Positions 1-13,249 of a DNA stretch of 64,000 nt are shown piece by piece. This DNA comes from Rhabditoides inermis. Its lineage: Eukaryota; Nematoda; Chromadorea; Rhabditida; Rhabditidae. The number at the start of each line of letters is the position of its first letter. Position 1 is the stretch's first letter. The stretch spans positions 1,165,501 to 1,229,500 of the forward strand of contig CAWZYM010000402.1 in assembly GCA_963966185.1 (NCBI GenBank), in the 5' to 3' direction. Below the pieces are notes generated by a model, which was not told where the DNA came from, searched no databases, and was given only the letters and a program-made list of their open reading frames with translations. Position numbers and translations under genes: made by a program.

Positions 1-1602
1 AAAGGGGAGGAGCAGGCGGCGCAAGAAACGGAGAGAGTGTGGCTGGGGCGGAGAGTGCAGGGATGTGAGCCGGTGCGCGAGACACCACGTGCAGCTATCA
101 TCATAGCATTGACAAAGTGCACACATGAATCTCCATTGTTTACGAATTCAGGGTGTGTGTTTATTCCGGATCCGGCAGTGCGCTGTCTTATATTGCACCG
201 TTGGTCTGTGTTCAAGGAACTTTTTTTGTCATTTGAAGGGCATGTGTACATGTTGGTTAGAAATTGTTGTCTTTCAATATTCTAGAAAAAAACATCAAAA
301 TAGTAATCAACATTTCAGTTATCATTCCCGTCAATTAACTCTCCATAATTGCAAATAAAATTTGTACAGCGCGCGCTCGCTTGCATCGCGGCGGGACCCA
401 GCGGCGGTTCGGTCGGGTATATTTTGGCCGATTGCCAGTTGGGTGGCCGACCGGCCGGCTGCTATAATCTGGGCGGCGGGCGTCGTCTCGTACCTGCCCG
501 GTCTAGTCTGCCGGCCGATTTTGCTTTTCCTCTCTTGTTTTCTTTTCTTTTCATGCATATGTGTCTTCCCCCCGCTACCCATTTTTGCACCACCCTTTTC
601 ACCTGGCATCGCTGCCATCACCCGTGCAGTTCACATATTTGTTGTTGCTGCTCGTCCTCCTGTCATTTCATCATAACACACTTGCAACTCACCTCACCTT
701 CGGGGCGAAATACGATATCGCCGCTCGTGTTTTCGCCTTGTGTTGCAAGCAGGCAGAATCCAGTTGATCGGCGATGAGCGCGCACATTATCAGATGATTT
801 ATGGGGCAGCCGTCTGGTGTCTGGGTGGTTAGTCGTGGCGGCGGCGCGTACACCTTGTTCCCTTGTTCGTCTCGATTAGTCACCGAGTGTTCGAACCCGC
901 ACTCAATTATTGTCGTACACCCCGACCACCGCCGCTGCAGTGGTCGCTCCGCGTGTATTGACGAACTGGTATTGGTGTGTGTGGGCCCGTTTTGACACGA
1001 CACATCGATCGTACGCCAATCAGTGGAGCAGCTATAGAGTTACTCGGGCCGGTTCCGCGCGCACGCGCACACCTTTTCCTCGTTCCCTCCTCGGGGGGCG
1101 GATTCCGCGAACGCCGCGCCATGTGTTTTGAATAATTCCACGCGCGCCATATGGTGTCGCTCTCGCGTGGTCAGAGATGATCATTAATTTGTTCCTCTCG
1201 CTCCGTCTCACCAACGACAGTCCTTGTGCGCCAGAGTAAGCCGCTTACGAGCAGCGTGTGTTGTTGAGCGTTTTTGACCGCGTCGCGCCACTGCTGATCC
1301 CCCCGTTTTCACTCACTAGCATCGACCTCCGATGATCTGTCAATATTCAAAGTGGCCTCCTCGAGAGTGTTACACTTGTCGTTATAGTGTCGCGCCCCTC
1401 TCTGGTTTAATCGAGGGGCGAGAGAGAAGGAGGCTTGATCGCGCGATCGATAAAGAGACATGGTGTATTATGTGGTTGTGTGTAGTTGGCAGCGAGGCAG
1501 CGTGACGGGTCGAGAGAGGGCGGCGCGACGCCCTGCTACACACCCTGCGCACTACATATATTTGCATACACGCGTCGCGCACAAGTGTTCCCTCTTGTCT
1601 CT

Positions 1603-1634
<32 letters not shown>

Positions 1635-1707
1635 GCGGCGAGAGCCAATGTTCGCGACCTTTTGATGCTAATCAAAGACTTTCGAGTGGTGGCGGAGGCG
1701 AGAGGGT

Positions 1708-1753
<46 letters not shown>

Positions 1754-1919
1754 CTAATCACCCCCTCTCTCCCCTGAATCCACTCGCATGACGCATCCCA
1801 TCTCGCCCCTTCCATTCCCCTTTGGATCACTTCATGAGAGAGTGTTTGTCTTGTCACTGTGTGTGTTCGGTTTTCTCTCTGTCCGTTTGTGTGGTGGCCC
1901 TTTTCGGGAGTCCGCTCTG

Positions 1920-1961
<42 letters not shown>

Positions 1962-2241
1962 GCCGATCCGACACCCCTGGCATGTCATTTCCCCAAGGGG
2001 ACTCGCTTTCATGTGTTGTCCATCAATCCATAGCGGCTCCCGCAAGAGTCCGCGCTTCAACTTTTCCTCGCGTGAACCATCGATTTTCGCATATTCTATG
2101 GCGGTTATTGTGTATGCATGAAGTAGTTTGCAGATAGCGAGAGCAGCAGCAGCAGCAGCGCTCGGCGTGACATGCGGCGCTGATGCGGTCGGAGAGAGTG
2201 TGGTGAGATTCACGGGTAGTTGTGCGCGCCGGTGCGACACC
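1..2241. other. Left flank and 5' region of the ninein-like gene
   Basis: No convincing coding exon is seen on either strand. The stretch holds pyrimidine-rich DNA and three (CT)n microsatellites at about 1611-1634, 1709-1752 and 1922-1959, followed by a (CAG)n run at 2143-2158. It presumably contains the promoter and 5' UTR of the gene starting at 2242. No TATA box or other promoter element could be assigned with confidence. Confidence 0.6.
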
Positions 2242-2717
2242 ATGACCACCGCCGACAACGACGAGAACCTCTCCGAGGAGAACGCCCACGTGCAGGAGCT
2301 CAAGCGGGTGCGTGATCTTATTGATTTATTGATTCTCTTTTTCTGTTCGCGATTTTGCATACCACTACTGCAGCGTGGGAAGACGTACATACTGCTCTCT
2401 CTCCGCGCATCTCAAAACTCGTTTTGCGGTGTGTGTGTGGAGATGCATATGACAGATATATCGGATCGAGGGTGCCGCCGATTTTGTACCCTAGCCACAT
2501 TATCGCCTTTGTATGTCGGCGCTCGGTATTTTCGGTGGGAGTGAGAGGGAGTGCGAGAGAGGGGGGGGGGGAGGAAAAAGAAAAGAGAGAGACATTGTGA
2601 GTCTGTCTCGTGAATTATGCGAGCAGGATGAATCGGGCATTCTATGGCTTGTGTGTGTATGCGTGCCACTCGCTTTTTCCCTCTATCTGGCTCGCGAACC
2701 ATTCGCCTTTATTGGTG

Positions 2718-2748
<31 letters not shown>

Positions 2749-3258
2749 AATATGGGGATTGCGGGGCGGCGAAATGTGATTTATTGGCGATGTGTTGACT
2801 GGCGCCGTTCTGAACACTCTGAATTGCCAGTAATCACAAGAAGGGGCGAGTAGAACTTTGAAACGTTAATATTTTCAGATCTTTCTCGACTGCGATGTGG
2901 ATCAGAACGGGAGGATCGGCGTCCGCGGCCTTTCACAGGTGCGCCCTCATCTGTTCTTTTCACTTTTGAACATACACACAGGATCTCTCCCCCCTCTCTC
3001 TCTCTACATTCATATCCATCCACTGTTATCCGGCGCATGACAATGTTGCCGAAATGCAATATCACTATCACGCTTTTCTATGGAGTGCTTTTCTCTTGGA
3101 CTCGTATGCGAGCGTCAAAATTTGATTTCAGCTGTGCGGTCGTTTGAAACTCGCCGCCTTTTCGTCGGACATAGCGGAGAGGGTGCTGCGCGGGCAGGAG
3201 TGCGTCGACTTTCTGGTCGGTCATTTGCATATTCCCACCTATGCCTACCGGTTCTCTG

Positions 3259-3291
<33 letters not shown>

Positions 3292-6200
3292 ACTCAGTGT
3301 GACGCACGTTGACATGTTAATTGACCATCGGGTTCGTCGGAGGTTGTTTCTGTTTTCCTACCTCCTGCACCCTCTCTCACGTTTGTCGGCCGCACGCACT
3401 CTTCCACTCACTGACCCCGTTATATTGCCTCTCACTACTCGCAACCGCACGATCACGCCTATTGATTCGCATGAGTAGTGTTGTCACTTGTCCGTCATCC
3501 ACTTACTATGCAATCATATTGACGGCATCCTCATCCCTCTCCCTCTCTCCTCTTCATCCCTCCCGCTCCTTTCCTCACCCTCCCTCTCCCTCCCTCTCCC
3601 TCCCTCTCCCTCCCTCTGCCTCCCTCTGCCTCCCTCCCACTCCCTCTCCCTCCTTCTCCCTCCCTCTCCCTCCCTCTCCCTCCCTCTCCCTCCCTCTCCC
3701 CCCCCCTCTCTCTCTCTCTCTGTCTTGTGTCTTTCTCTCTCTCTTTCTCTGTTTCTCTCTCCCCTCCTCTCCCTCTCTCTTTCTCTCCCCCTCTTTTTCT
3801 CTCATCTCATCTCTCGCCTCTTGTCAGTTCCATGTGCGATTCCGAGTTTGGCATGTTGTGAGTGGCGCGTCGGCAGTGATTCAGCCGCTTCGGCGCTCGC
3901 TTTTTACAATGCGCGCTGCGCTGCGCCCAAAATGTAGCATTCCACTCACAGATGCCACTTTCTTCACGTCGCTTCTTTTTTCGGCGAAATGTCACTTTTG
4001 ATCTTGCGGAATCTGCGAGAGACACGTGCTGCACTTTCTTCTCGCGACACTACAATATCTACTGTATAGATACATTATCTTTCAAAAGTACTTCCAAGTA
4101 AAAGTAGTTGGTTTGTACTGTTGTCTCAGTTGAGCAAAAGGACTGACATGTTTTCAATGGAGACATGTGCCAACAGGCTCTCTCTCTCATACCAGTGCAA
4201 AGCGGCCATATTATAATGAACGCGTTTACGAAGTTATGCAGTTATTATCTAAAAGCACAACTTCTGTTGTAACATAACACGTCAAATAATGCTGAGAGCC
4301 TGTTTGCACATGTCTCCATTGAAAACATGTCAGTCCTTTTGCTCAACTGAGACAACAGTACAAACCAACTACTTTTACTTGGAAGTACTTTTGAAAGATA
4401 ATATCTGTCCTTTTCTTAAGTTTTGTTTCACAAAATTACATTTTCATACACGTTCGCGATTCGCTGCGAGGATACCGACGCGCACCCGCTATTCGCCTAT
4501 CTCTCTCTCTCTCACTCACACACAGAGGGGGCGGGGCGAAAGCGATTGTCCGACGCCCGCCCGCCCGCCCGACACCAATCTCAATCCGCACTCGAATGCG
4601 GACTCTCCGTATCTCGCTTCAAATTCAATCAAACTCAATACAACTTTCTATAACTCTATCGAATAGAGATGTGAATGCAATGTAACAGTGGAAATCACTT
4701 CAAAATGAGGAAAAGTGCTTCATCCGGGAAAAGTCGTTTTTGAGCATTCTAGCGCGCGGGGACATCCAGTACAAACGAGAGGGCGCTGGCGCGCCCTCTC
4801 TAATTTGTGATGGATCTAGTAGATATCCTCTCATTCCATGTTGCTAAACAGTGTTTCACCCAGCCTTTAGCCGCAAGGACAACTTCATTATCGTCATATA
4901 ATACAAATTCATTAATGACTTTGCATAATAGTAGCATAGTATGCTACTATGATCACATAAATGTTGAATTGAATAGAATTCATATTTTTTTCAGTCGTTC
5001 AAGGACCGTTTCGTGGCGCTGCTGCCGGAGATCATCGACGTGCAGTCGGGCACGGTGGACCCGCTCCTCTCGCGCGCCATCCGATGCGCCCAACACATGG
5101 GCTACCACGACGGACAGAAGTGAGTCTTCTTGCTTTTCCAATCGAATCAAGACAGACAGAAGTGAGAGTTGTTCACTCTCCGAATAGAATCACATTTCTA
5201 TCAATTGTTACGCCCAGCACATGGGCTACTAGGACGGACAGAAGTGTTCACTTTCCAAATCAAATCGTATATCTATCAATATTTGGCTCCTTCACATTCC
5301 ACTGTCTATTTTCTCCTTTCTTTTTCAAATCAAATGTTCATTCGGAATCGCAAACGTAATTATGACATGTACAAATGAAATCACTCTGGCCGTAGGTTTT
5401 GATGTTGCTATATGCAAATAACGGTCTGGTGTTGATTTCTTGCTCCTTTTGGCACGATCCCCTGACGTTCCATTGTTTCCGGCATAGTCAGCATGACACC
5501 ACTAGTCTCTCTTCCTCTCCGCATTATGCATTCCGAGTTTTGGTTGGACGTGCATGGATTATGCGCATTTTTTTCCACCCAGTGCGCTTTTTTATCGCAG
5601 CGACTCTAGCGTCAATCACTGATACACCTACCTATTCATTCCCTCATTCTCACTACTCACTCACCATGGGCGAAGAGCTGCCCGGCGATATTAGGTTGTT
5701 TACAATGTTGTTTACGTTGTTCACATTGTTTACAGGCTGTCGCGCTACGAGACGCGTTTGATTTGCGAGCAGACGGCCGAGCTGCAGCGTCTATCCGTCG
5801 TGGACATCAACAACATCTTCGAAAAGGTGAGGATTTTGGATAATGTATGATTAAGTTGAATTGATTTTTTGATATAGGAAATACGATTGAATCGAAATGT
5901 TTTCTTGATTTCGACAGTCAATCAATTCAATTCAATATGTGTACTATTGTAGGCTGATCCGGAGCGGACCGGTCGAGTGTCGATTCAACAGTTTCTTGCT
6001 CAATATCGCCTACAAAAACGGTTATCTGCTGAGGTGAGTCGAAGTGTTTGCGTTTCTCCCTCCCTTACTTTTTGTACCCTCTCTGACCGATCACTGGTCT
6101 ACATTCGTTTTTCTTACAGGTGCATTTTATCGCCGACTCGTTCGTCTCCTCGTTGAATCTGTTCGAAGCGCTCGATCCAACGGCGTCGGGGTGAGTGCCT

Positions 6201-6365
6201 TCTGAAGGCTGAAGTTGATAGAGCGAAAGAGAGAAAACCTAAGAAAGTGATGTCAGAGGTACTAGACCTTACTCCGTTGTTTGTGGCTGGATGTGTAGAT
6301 CGTGAGAGCATTGAAATGGGATCTCCCCTTCCCCCTCTCTCCCTCTCTTCCCCCCTCTTCCCTAA

Positions 6366-6399
<34 letters not shown>

Positions 6400-6710
6400 A
6401 AAGAGCGACTGGTGGATACCGAAAACATACACTCGAGGCGCGCAAAACGGGCAACAGAAACCGCTTTTCGAAGAGTGTTGTGTGTGTCTCTCTCTCACTC
6501 TCTTTTGCTCTCTCACACTCACTCTTTCTCACTCATTCGCGCATCCCCCTCATCAAACTGCGTACATGGAAGATGGAAGTGTGGGTTTTCGTGTCTTGCA
6601 CTCTTGCTATGCATGTAGCTTCCATCGTCGCACTTTACGACATGGTGCTGACGCTGAAGACTTGCTTGTCCTGAAATATGTATACAATGTGGTGCTGCTG
6701 AAATGTTGCG

Positions 6711-6744
<34 letters not shown>

Positions 6745-9700
6745 TTTCCCTCTTTAGCTCGATCGACAGCCATGACCTGCTCGAGCACTGGAACAAGGCC
6801 GGTCTGCGCATCGACGAAGGCATCTCCGTACTCAAGGTTCGTACCCAATTTTCCTCGTACACATCGTATTTCTCGTGCGCGCACACACGTACCACTTACT
6901 TGTTTTATTACCACTTTGCGGCGACACTTCCGTGTATGACCTTTGTGGCGAGTGAGAGGAGAGTGGTAGAGGGTTTACAGTGTGCGCAGAGAGAGAGAGA
7001 GAAAGAGGAAGGTTTATGGGCCGTCGTCTATGACACCCATTGAATGTTGCGGCGGTCGGGAAAAAAAGATAGAGAGAGAGGGATCGCCAATGTACTGACT
7101 CACCATAGGGGATTAACATCACATTCCGCGTTTAGAATGTTATGAAATGTTGCGCCTGTGTTAACCTAACACGTCGTAGTGTAATGGTCAGCACGGATAG
7201 TATCCGCGTCTGTCGGGTTATCCGAATTATAAATTTTACAAGTTAGACACGCATGCACATCCTACAAAGCACACACTGTTTCTCACGTTGTGATTGTCGC
7301 GGACGCGACGCAAGCACCAATGCAAATCATTGTCAATTGCACACACAATATATAATAAGCTCGCACTTAGCTCAGGATTTTTCGTTGAAAACATTATCGT
7401 GGATTTTGAACATACAGTATACTGAACGAAATTCACAGCATCTTGTTTTTGCAGTTCGTTTCTCTACTCCATTGCTCTCCTCACATGACCACGTGGCGTA
7501 GTGGTAACGCTCTCTCTTATCAAGCAGCGGTTCGCGGGTTCGATCTTGGGTACCCCCGCAAAATTTTGTCAAATTGAAAACATCATCCAAAGGGTTTTGA
7601 TCGTTGTCTAACCACTCTAATGTCTCTCATCAAAAGAGTGTAACTCATTTGCGAGCCCACTATAAATAAGATCGTTAACACCATTATGAATCATATTAAA
7701 ATAATATTAGATTGATAATCGTTTGATATCTATACATAATCAAGCAGGAAGAGACAAATTCTCCCGCCAACGGAATGGGCGGAGAGTTAGTGGCAATACG
7801 ACCACAGTCTAAACGCAATATTTGTCATCCGGAATCCGTACTATTTAATTCAGGATTGAACGGCTTGGGTGGTCCCGAGCCGAGAACATTCAAATCCGTG
7901 ACCGTAATCCATCCAGAAAATCAGGATGAAATCCCAAAGTATATCTCACTATTCTCTCGACTCGGGCCAAGTGAACGGTGAGTCGATACGACCGAAATAA
8001 AATGGAATAACTCAATGAATACGTGGTAAAATGAACAATATACGCATCCAATACAGGGAGAATAGAATATATGAAATGGTAATATGATGATGAAATAGTG
8101 TAAATGATTGACACTGGTAACTCACGAGAATTACTGGACGGTGGGGCGGACGGAGACTTGCTCACCGGCATTCGCAGAGGTTCTGCGCCGAGTGACCCCC
8201 TTCCCCTCATCTGCAGCACGATGCCCGGACGTATCCGAGGGCGCTGCGCGCACATGTATGGCTATGTTTCGGACGGATCCGACGCCCGCGCTCCCTTTTT
8301 TCACTCAAGACATGGCATGGTGGTGACCCTCTACATGGTCTTCTTCTTCTTCATTCAGGACACGGCATGGCCGCAGCCCTCTACGTGATCCTCTCCTAAC
8401 CCGTCAACCGTAGTCACTGCTCTTTCTACCGTAATCCCATGCACTCCAAGTCACTCCCATTACTGTACCCATTGTTTCTACCGTACCCCCAGTGAAATGC
8501 CAACACATAATAATATAATCCATGTATCAAACATAAATAAACTATACTATTTAATGTACTTGTCGATGGTCTTGGTTGCGCTCAGTGATTGCCGGGCTTC
8601 ATCAGAGACGAGCAATCAGTTGTTAGTAGCTCAATCATAATAATAAAAGTACATATTTCTAAACCTATAAACATCGCTTGCAGATGTGCAACCAGCCGCT
8701 GTCGGGTCCGATCAACTGCGTGTACCTGTCGGCGCACCTGGAGCGGGAGTTGAGTCGGGCGGCGGAGGACGCGCCCGTCTCTGTCAAGACGGCCGTCGTC
8801 GCCCTACACGCGTGCATAGAACACCTCAGGTACGCACATTCAAGATGTCCCTTCATTCTTTTTTTTTCATTCTGTACTCGTGGCATTAATAGTGCCGAGA
8901 CATGATACACGATGTGAATATTGATGGAAACAATCAGCTACTCAAAGTGGCTCGTAGCTCAATAGTTGTTGCATTGTATCTCTTGGCAGATAAAGGTTAT
9001 TATTATGTTTAGGTGTTCGGTGAAGGAGTGCGAGTCGCGGTCGTCGCACCTGCAGAAGCAGCTGCAGCTCGCGAATCAGCGGAGGACACTGCTGATCGAG
9101 GAGCTGGAGCACAATCAGCTATCCATCGAGCAGGGCTACGAGAAGCGGCTGCGGTGCGTGAGCCCATCTCTCTCTCTCTCTCTCTCGTTCCCTCTCGTTC
9201 TCTTTCTCTCTCTCCCCCTCTATCTCGTCCCCTCTCGTTCTCTTTCTCTTTCTCTACCTCTCTTTCTCTCTCCCTCCCTCCCCCTCTCCCCCTCTCTATC
9301 ATCCCTACTCTTACAGGGACACGGATGACCGCTACCGCGCGCGTCTCTCTCAGATGGAGGAGAAGTTCCGGCAGGACAAGAAGGAGCTGCACGCGGAGAT
9401 CGAGAGATGCGAGGAGGAGCTCTCCCGCGTGCGACAGAGCGAAGCATCCACGCGGAATAAGGTGAGACGAGAGCACCAAGTATTATGCTTACAAATGGTT
9501 CGGTTCCTTTACACAATATTGCTATATTCATCACCTGTCATTGAATTGATTTACTGCCGATATCAAGAATACAACAACGGAGATGAAACACAAAGGGTTT
9601 AGTCTGCGTGAAGTATCTGTCGGTGGTTCCTTCTTGTCGGGATCCGGCGTGAAGAAGGGGTGGTGTGCTTGGTTTCACGCTTGGGTTGACGTTGCGACAG

Positions 9701-10669
9701 CCATTGTAGAAAGTGTACTCGGCGGGTTGTCACCTGTCATGATCGAATCAAATCAAAGAACTCATAATCGTCACAGATATAGTCTCACATTGCCTGATCA
9801 AGATGTTATGTACACTAAAGAGGCCACCCACATTGTCATATCCAGGTGTCGCTGCTGGAGCGTCAGAACGCGCGGCTGAACGAGGAGACGCGCGAGTACA
9901 CGGAGACGGTGCAGCAGCTCGAGCAGCTCAACCGACAGCTGCGCACCGAGCTCAGCAAGGTCGGTGGTGGTCCCTTCGTGGATGGTCCCTTCCCAGGGTG
10001 GTCCTCATTGTTGTGGTCTAGGCGATGCAGCCGCGCCCCGTCGATGAGTCGCAGTCTGGCCTGCAGTGGAAGCACAAGGTCGAATTGCTCGTCGCTCACA
10101 ACAAGGTGAGCAGAACGCTGTGCATTGATACTCTATGAGGCGTTGAGCGTATTTCACCGTTCTAGTCTAGTTTATAATGTTCATTGTCGATTTTGAGCGT
10201 CTTCGCGAGAAAATCGCCGAGCTCTCCACCCTGGATAGAAGACGGCAGAAGGGCGCGAGCAACATCGACCCGCTCACCACAAAGTGGACGAGCACATTCC
10301 GAAGCCAGGTGAGTCTCTCTCTCTCTCTCCCTCTCTCCCTCCCTCTCTCTCTCCCTCTCTATCTCCATTCTCTCTCTCCGGACCACCCACGTCGTCGCAG
10401 GTGCTGCTCATCCGGAATCGCCGTCAGATGCGCGGCGACACTCTCGATGAGATGGACAGCGAGCCGGAGGCCATATTTGCTAGGGTGCGTATTTTATTTC
10501 TTTTTTTAATTATTTCAATAATTTATTGGTTATGATTTTTTTGTTGATTCCATCAATATTAACTAATCGATTCAGTTGCCTCGACATCGTCTCATGAAGC
10601 GCAAGGATCGACGGAAACGACACGAGGCACTCGCCAATAGACTCACCGTGCTCAATGATAGTGGTGAGT

Positions 10670-10744
<75 letters not shown>

Positions 10745-13249
10745 TCTGGACCACCCACGACGCTCGTTGCAGAGGATTCAGCGGCGGCGGACAAGAAGAA
10801 GCTCATCTCACCAGCCGCCTCCGTCAAGCAGTTCGAGCAGCGATTCGACCGATTGAAGTGAGTTTTCACGTCACTATTCACATGTTGCACGTTTATTAGT
10901 TATTTACCAAAAATGTTGTGATATAATATATCGTTTTCCATTCCCAGGGATGACCACCGCAAGGAGTTGCAAGCTGTGAAGGCCGGCGCCGCGAAAACCC
11001 TCGCCGACGCCCTCAACGACCAGGAGAAGCAGCTCAACGCGCAGTGAGTGCTCACTATCCCACATCCACTCACTACTCACTCACTACTATGTTTTCTGCA
11101 TTGTTCAGGCGCAAGCGTCCAAAGCGTTGACACGGGTAACGGGCCTATTAGTGTCGTGCCAGCCAGATTTATTCGATCTCGCCTACACACTCCCTCTCTC
11201 TCTTTCTTCGATTGTGCGTGTGTCTGTGTGTGTGACTTTCTGCAGCACTGGCTTGAATCATTCGTGATGGAATCTTCACGTCGCATTTCAGGTTCGAGAA
11301 GGAGCGGCGGCAGTTCGACTCGAATCTGCGCGAGGAGAAGATCCGGCTGGAGCGCGCGTTCGCGGAGGAGAAGATGAAGACGATGGGCCGGCTGCAAGAG
11401 GACTTTGACACGGAGCTGCAGCGGATAGCGTCGGCCGTCCATCGACCCGAGAACCCCGCCACGACGGAGCAGTACAAGAGACAGATCAAGGTGCGGTGAT
11501 CTCTCTTTTTATCTGTCTATCTGTCTTTCTCTCTCTCTCTCTGTCTCTGTCTGTATCTCTCTCTCTTTCTCTCTCTCTCTCTCACTCATCTTCTTTCTCT
11601 TTTAGTCGCTCGAGTCATCGCTGGAGGGTCAGCGGAACGCGTACGAGAAGCGTCTCTCCGATATGAGGGACAAGTACAAGACGAGTCTGCGCGCGCACAC
11701 CAGCCACTACCACATTGACCGGAACGCCACCAACTTCATCTCCCTCATGGAGAAGTATAGGTGAGTTGTTTGTTGTTTTGATTATTGATGTTTATCACAC
11801 ACTGGCTTCAACCTGTATGTGAAGAAAGGGTTGTATAACACTTACAAACGGACAAACGGACAGACTGTTTTATATTCATTAGCATTTTCAGGAACTCTGA
11901 CGTCACACCCTCCTCCTCGGATCTGTTATCGCCGCGTAGTCTCGGGACGGAAAAGAAGAACCACATCTACCACCAGCCGTTCCAGAGGGTACGTTGTAAA
12001 TACAAAATGTTTCCGTAACGTATTGGTTGTCCAACTACGTGATTGGTGTAAATAGTGTCAGTAACGCCCATTTTCGAAACGATCAATCAGCTGTGGCGAC
12101 TGGCGATATATTGAATTTCGCGTGCAACGCTTTTGTGTGTGTGCATAGTCCGCACAACGTGGTTGACTATGCTTTCTTTCCCGGTTCTGTTATTCACTAT
12201 TTTATTTCAGTCACTTTCATCCATGTCGCGGTGTGAGCGGTGCGAACAAAGCGATGCCAAACTTCGCGAGCTCTACCACACTCTGGCAGGTACTGTATCT
12301 TATCACTACTGTATCTTAATTATAATTATCGTGTACCTACGTGGTATCGTACACCCTTTCCATAGTACCGTGTACCGACGAGGTGCCGTATACGTTTTTC
12401 ATAGTACCGTGTACCTACGAGGTACCGTACACCTTTTCCATAGTACCGTGTACCTACGATCCCTTGCAGGCGAGCAGTCGCAGGCGGAGAGTGGCATAGA
12501 GGACATGGCGTCCTCGACTGGCAGCCATCTCGACGACAAGATTGTGCTCAAGCGAGAGGTGAGTGTGATTTCTCGCTGTATCAGAAGCGACACAAACGCA
12601 TCCTCCAACAGATTCATGGCATCTATGCGGCGCGCAGTCAATGCTACTGTGGTATAGCGTTGGTAGAGTTTTGCATGATAAATCAGCCTTTTCTGTCGTC
12701 CATCACCCCACTGCAGGTTCGTCGTCTGAAGGGTCGAATCGAGGCGGCCAAGGAGCGAGTCACCGAGCTGCGGGTGCTGTCATCGATGGCGGCCGGCAAC
12801 CGATACAAGAGCAGCCTCGGCGGAAGCGAAGGCAGCGGAGAGTGGCGACGGTGCGTATTTTTTTTATAAGGTATCTGTCTATATAATCATGTATCTATCT
12901 ATATTTAAAGCAATGCCAAGCTTATACAATAATATATTTTTGTCTTTCTACAGAAACCCGACTCGCTGGTCGGAGATGACTGGTCAGGTGGAGCGTCTGG
13001 AGAGTGAGAAGCTGATTCTGGAGGCGCGCCTCTCGGAAGCGCAGCAGCTCATCAAGAACCTAGTCGAGCAGTACAAGGTAAGAGTTTCATTTTTTTGTGG
13101 TCGTTTTTTATCCTAATCGTTTTTTTTATTCGAGTATTTTCAATGTTCAATGTGGTTTGTTATAGAACCAACTCGAGGAGACGTCACGTCTGGGTTCGAT
13201 TCTGAAAGACGTTTACTCTCACAATCCCGACACTGCGAACGCGACATGA
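2242..13249 (+). CDS. Ninein-like centrosomal EF-hand/coiled-coil protein, 28 exons
   Basis: Ninein-family proteins anchor microtubule minus ends at centrosomes and other organising centres. Exons: 2242-2307, 2879-2938, 3132-3215, 4995-5119, 5736-5826, 5953-6033, 6120-6190, 6758-6836, 7748-7977, 8217-8319, 8684-8829, 9013-9153, 9317-9461, 9846-9959, 10022-10105, 10198-10308, 10401-10484, 10576-10663, 10773-10857, 10948-11043, 11292-11490, 11606-11760, 11892-11988, 12211-12289, 12470-12558, 12717-12850, 12954-13077, 13166-13249; about 1014 residues, with phase kept throughout. Residues 23-42 hold an EF-hand loop (DCDVDQNGRI); degenerate EF-hands lie near 144-155 and 188-199. From about residue 379 the protein is long coiled coil rich in E, K, R, Q and L, matching ninein order and spacing as I recall it. 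Exon 10 could start at 8178 and exon 16 at 10171, both in frame. It ends convergently with the GPX gene at 13995. Confidence 0.85.
3535..3810. repeat. Homopurine/homopyrimidine tract in ninein intron 3
   Basis: About 275 bases almost purely C and T on the plus strand, built largely of CCCTCT/CCCTCC units and then CT dinucleotides. It lies between exons 3 and 4 of the ninein-like gene. Confidence 0.85.
4074..4402. mobile_element. Long-TIR palindromic MITE-like element (family 1, copy A)
   Basis: About 329 bases with near-perfect terminal inverted repeats of roughly 110 bases, starting ATTATCTTTCAAAAGTACTT and ending in its reverse complement. The arms finish inside with an AACAGGCTCTC motif. 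No coding capacity is seen. It lies in ninein intron 3. A second copy is at 49966-50292. Confidence 0.85.
4403..4805. repeat. Unique-side half of a composite dispersed repeat (copy A)
   Basis: This block directly follows the MITE and reappears, reverse-complemented with small differences, at 49541-49965. It contains a C/G-rich CCCG run near 4555-4570 and ends in a GC-rich palindrome, GGGCGCTGGCGCGCCC. The short open frames inside are not convincing genes. Block plus MITE form one repeat of about 732 bases. Confidence 0.85.
5206..5245 (+). pseudogene. Intronic duplicate of the 3' end of ninein exon 4
   Basis: Exon 4 ends with GCCCAACACATGGGCTACC then ACGACGGACAGAAGTGAG, where GTGAG is the donor. 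About 120 bases downstream, in intron 4, the stretch recurs with a few changes: CAC has become TAG, a stop, and the donor GTGAGT has become GTGTTC. It is a non-functional local duplication of the exon end and donor. Confidence 0.75.
7170..7225 (+). repeat. tRNA-like relic in ninein intron 8
   Basis: The sequence GTCGTAGTGTAATGGTCAGC resembles a tRNA D-arm/A-box, and a GTCTGTCGGGTTATCCGAAT stretch resembles a decayed anticodon to B-box part. The stems do not pair well, so this is a relic or SINE-like remnant. It is followed by AAATTTTAC. Confidence 0.45.
7486..7570 (+). repeat. tRNA-like relic in ninein intron 8, second copy
   Basis: An A-box-like GTGGCGTAGTGGTAACGC is followed 29 bases later by a B-box-like GCGGGTTCGATC and the tail CCCGCAAAATTTTGTC. 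The acceptor ends do not pair, so an active tRNA is unlikely. Compare 22990-23066. Confidence 0.5.
12330..12460 (+). repeat. 39-bp tandem repeat in ninein intron 24
   Basis: The motif CGTGTACC(T/G)ACG starts at 12330, 12369, 12408 and 12447, an exact 39-base period over about 3.4 copies with slight divergence. It lies just before the acceptor of exon 25 at 12470. Confidence 0.9.

Noticed and set aside
1382..2121. Open frames of 80-180 codons on both strands
   Set aside because: They are made of CT/GA microsatellite translation ([12 protein letters not shown]) with no domain or splice context.
4289..4666. 125-codon frame over the composite repeat, also seen at 49693-50079
   Set aside because: The two frames are similar only because the DNA repeat is duplicated. 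They cross the MITE arm and have no protein-like features.
7486..7560. Functional tRNA gene
   Set aside because: A-box and B-box-like words are present, but acceptor and T stems do not pair, so I call it a relic.
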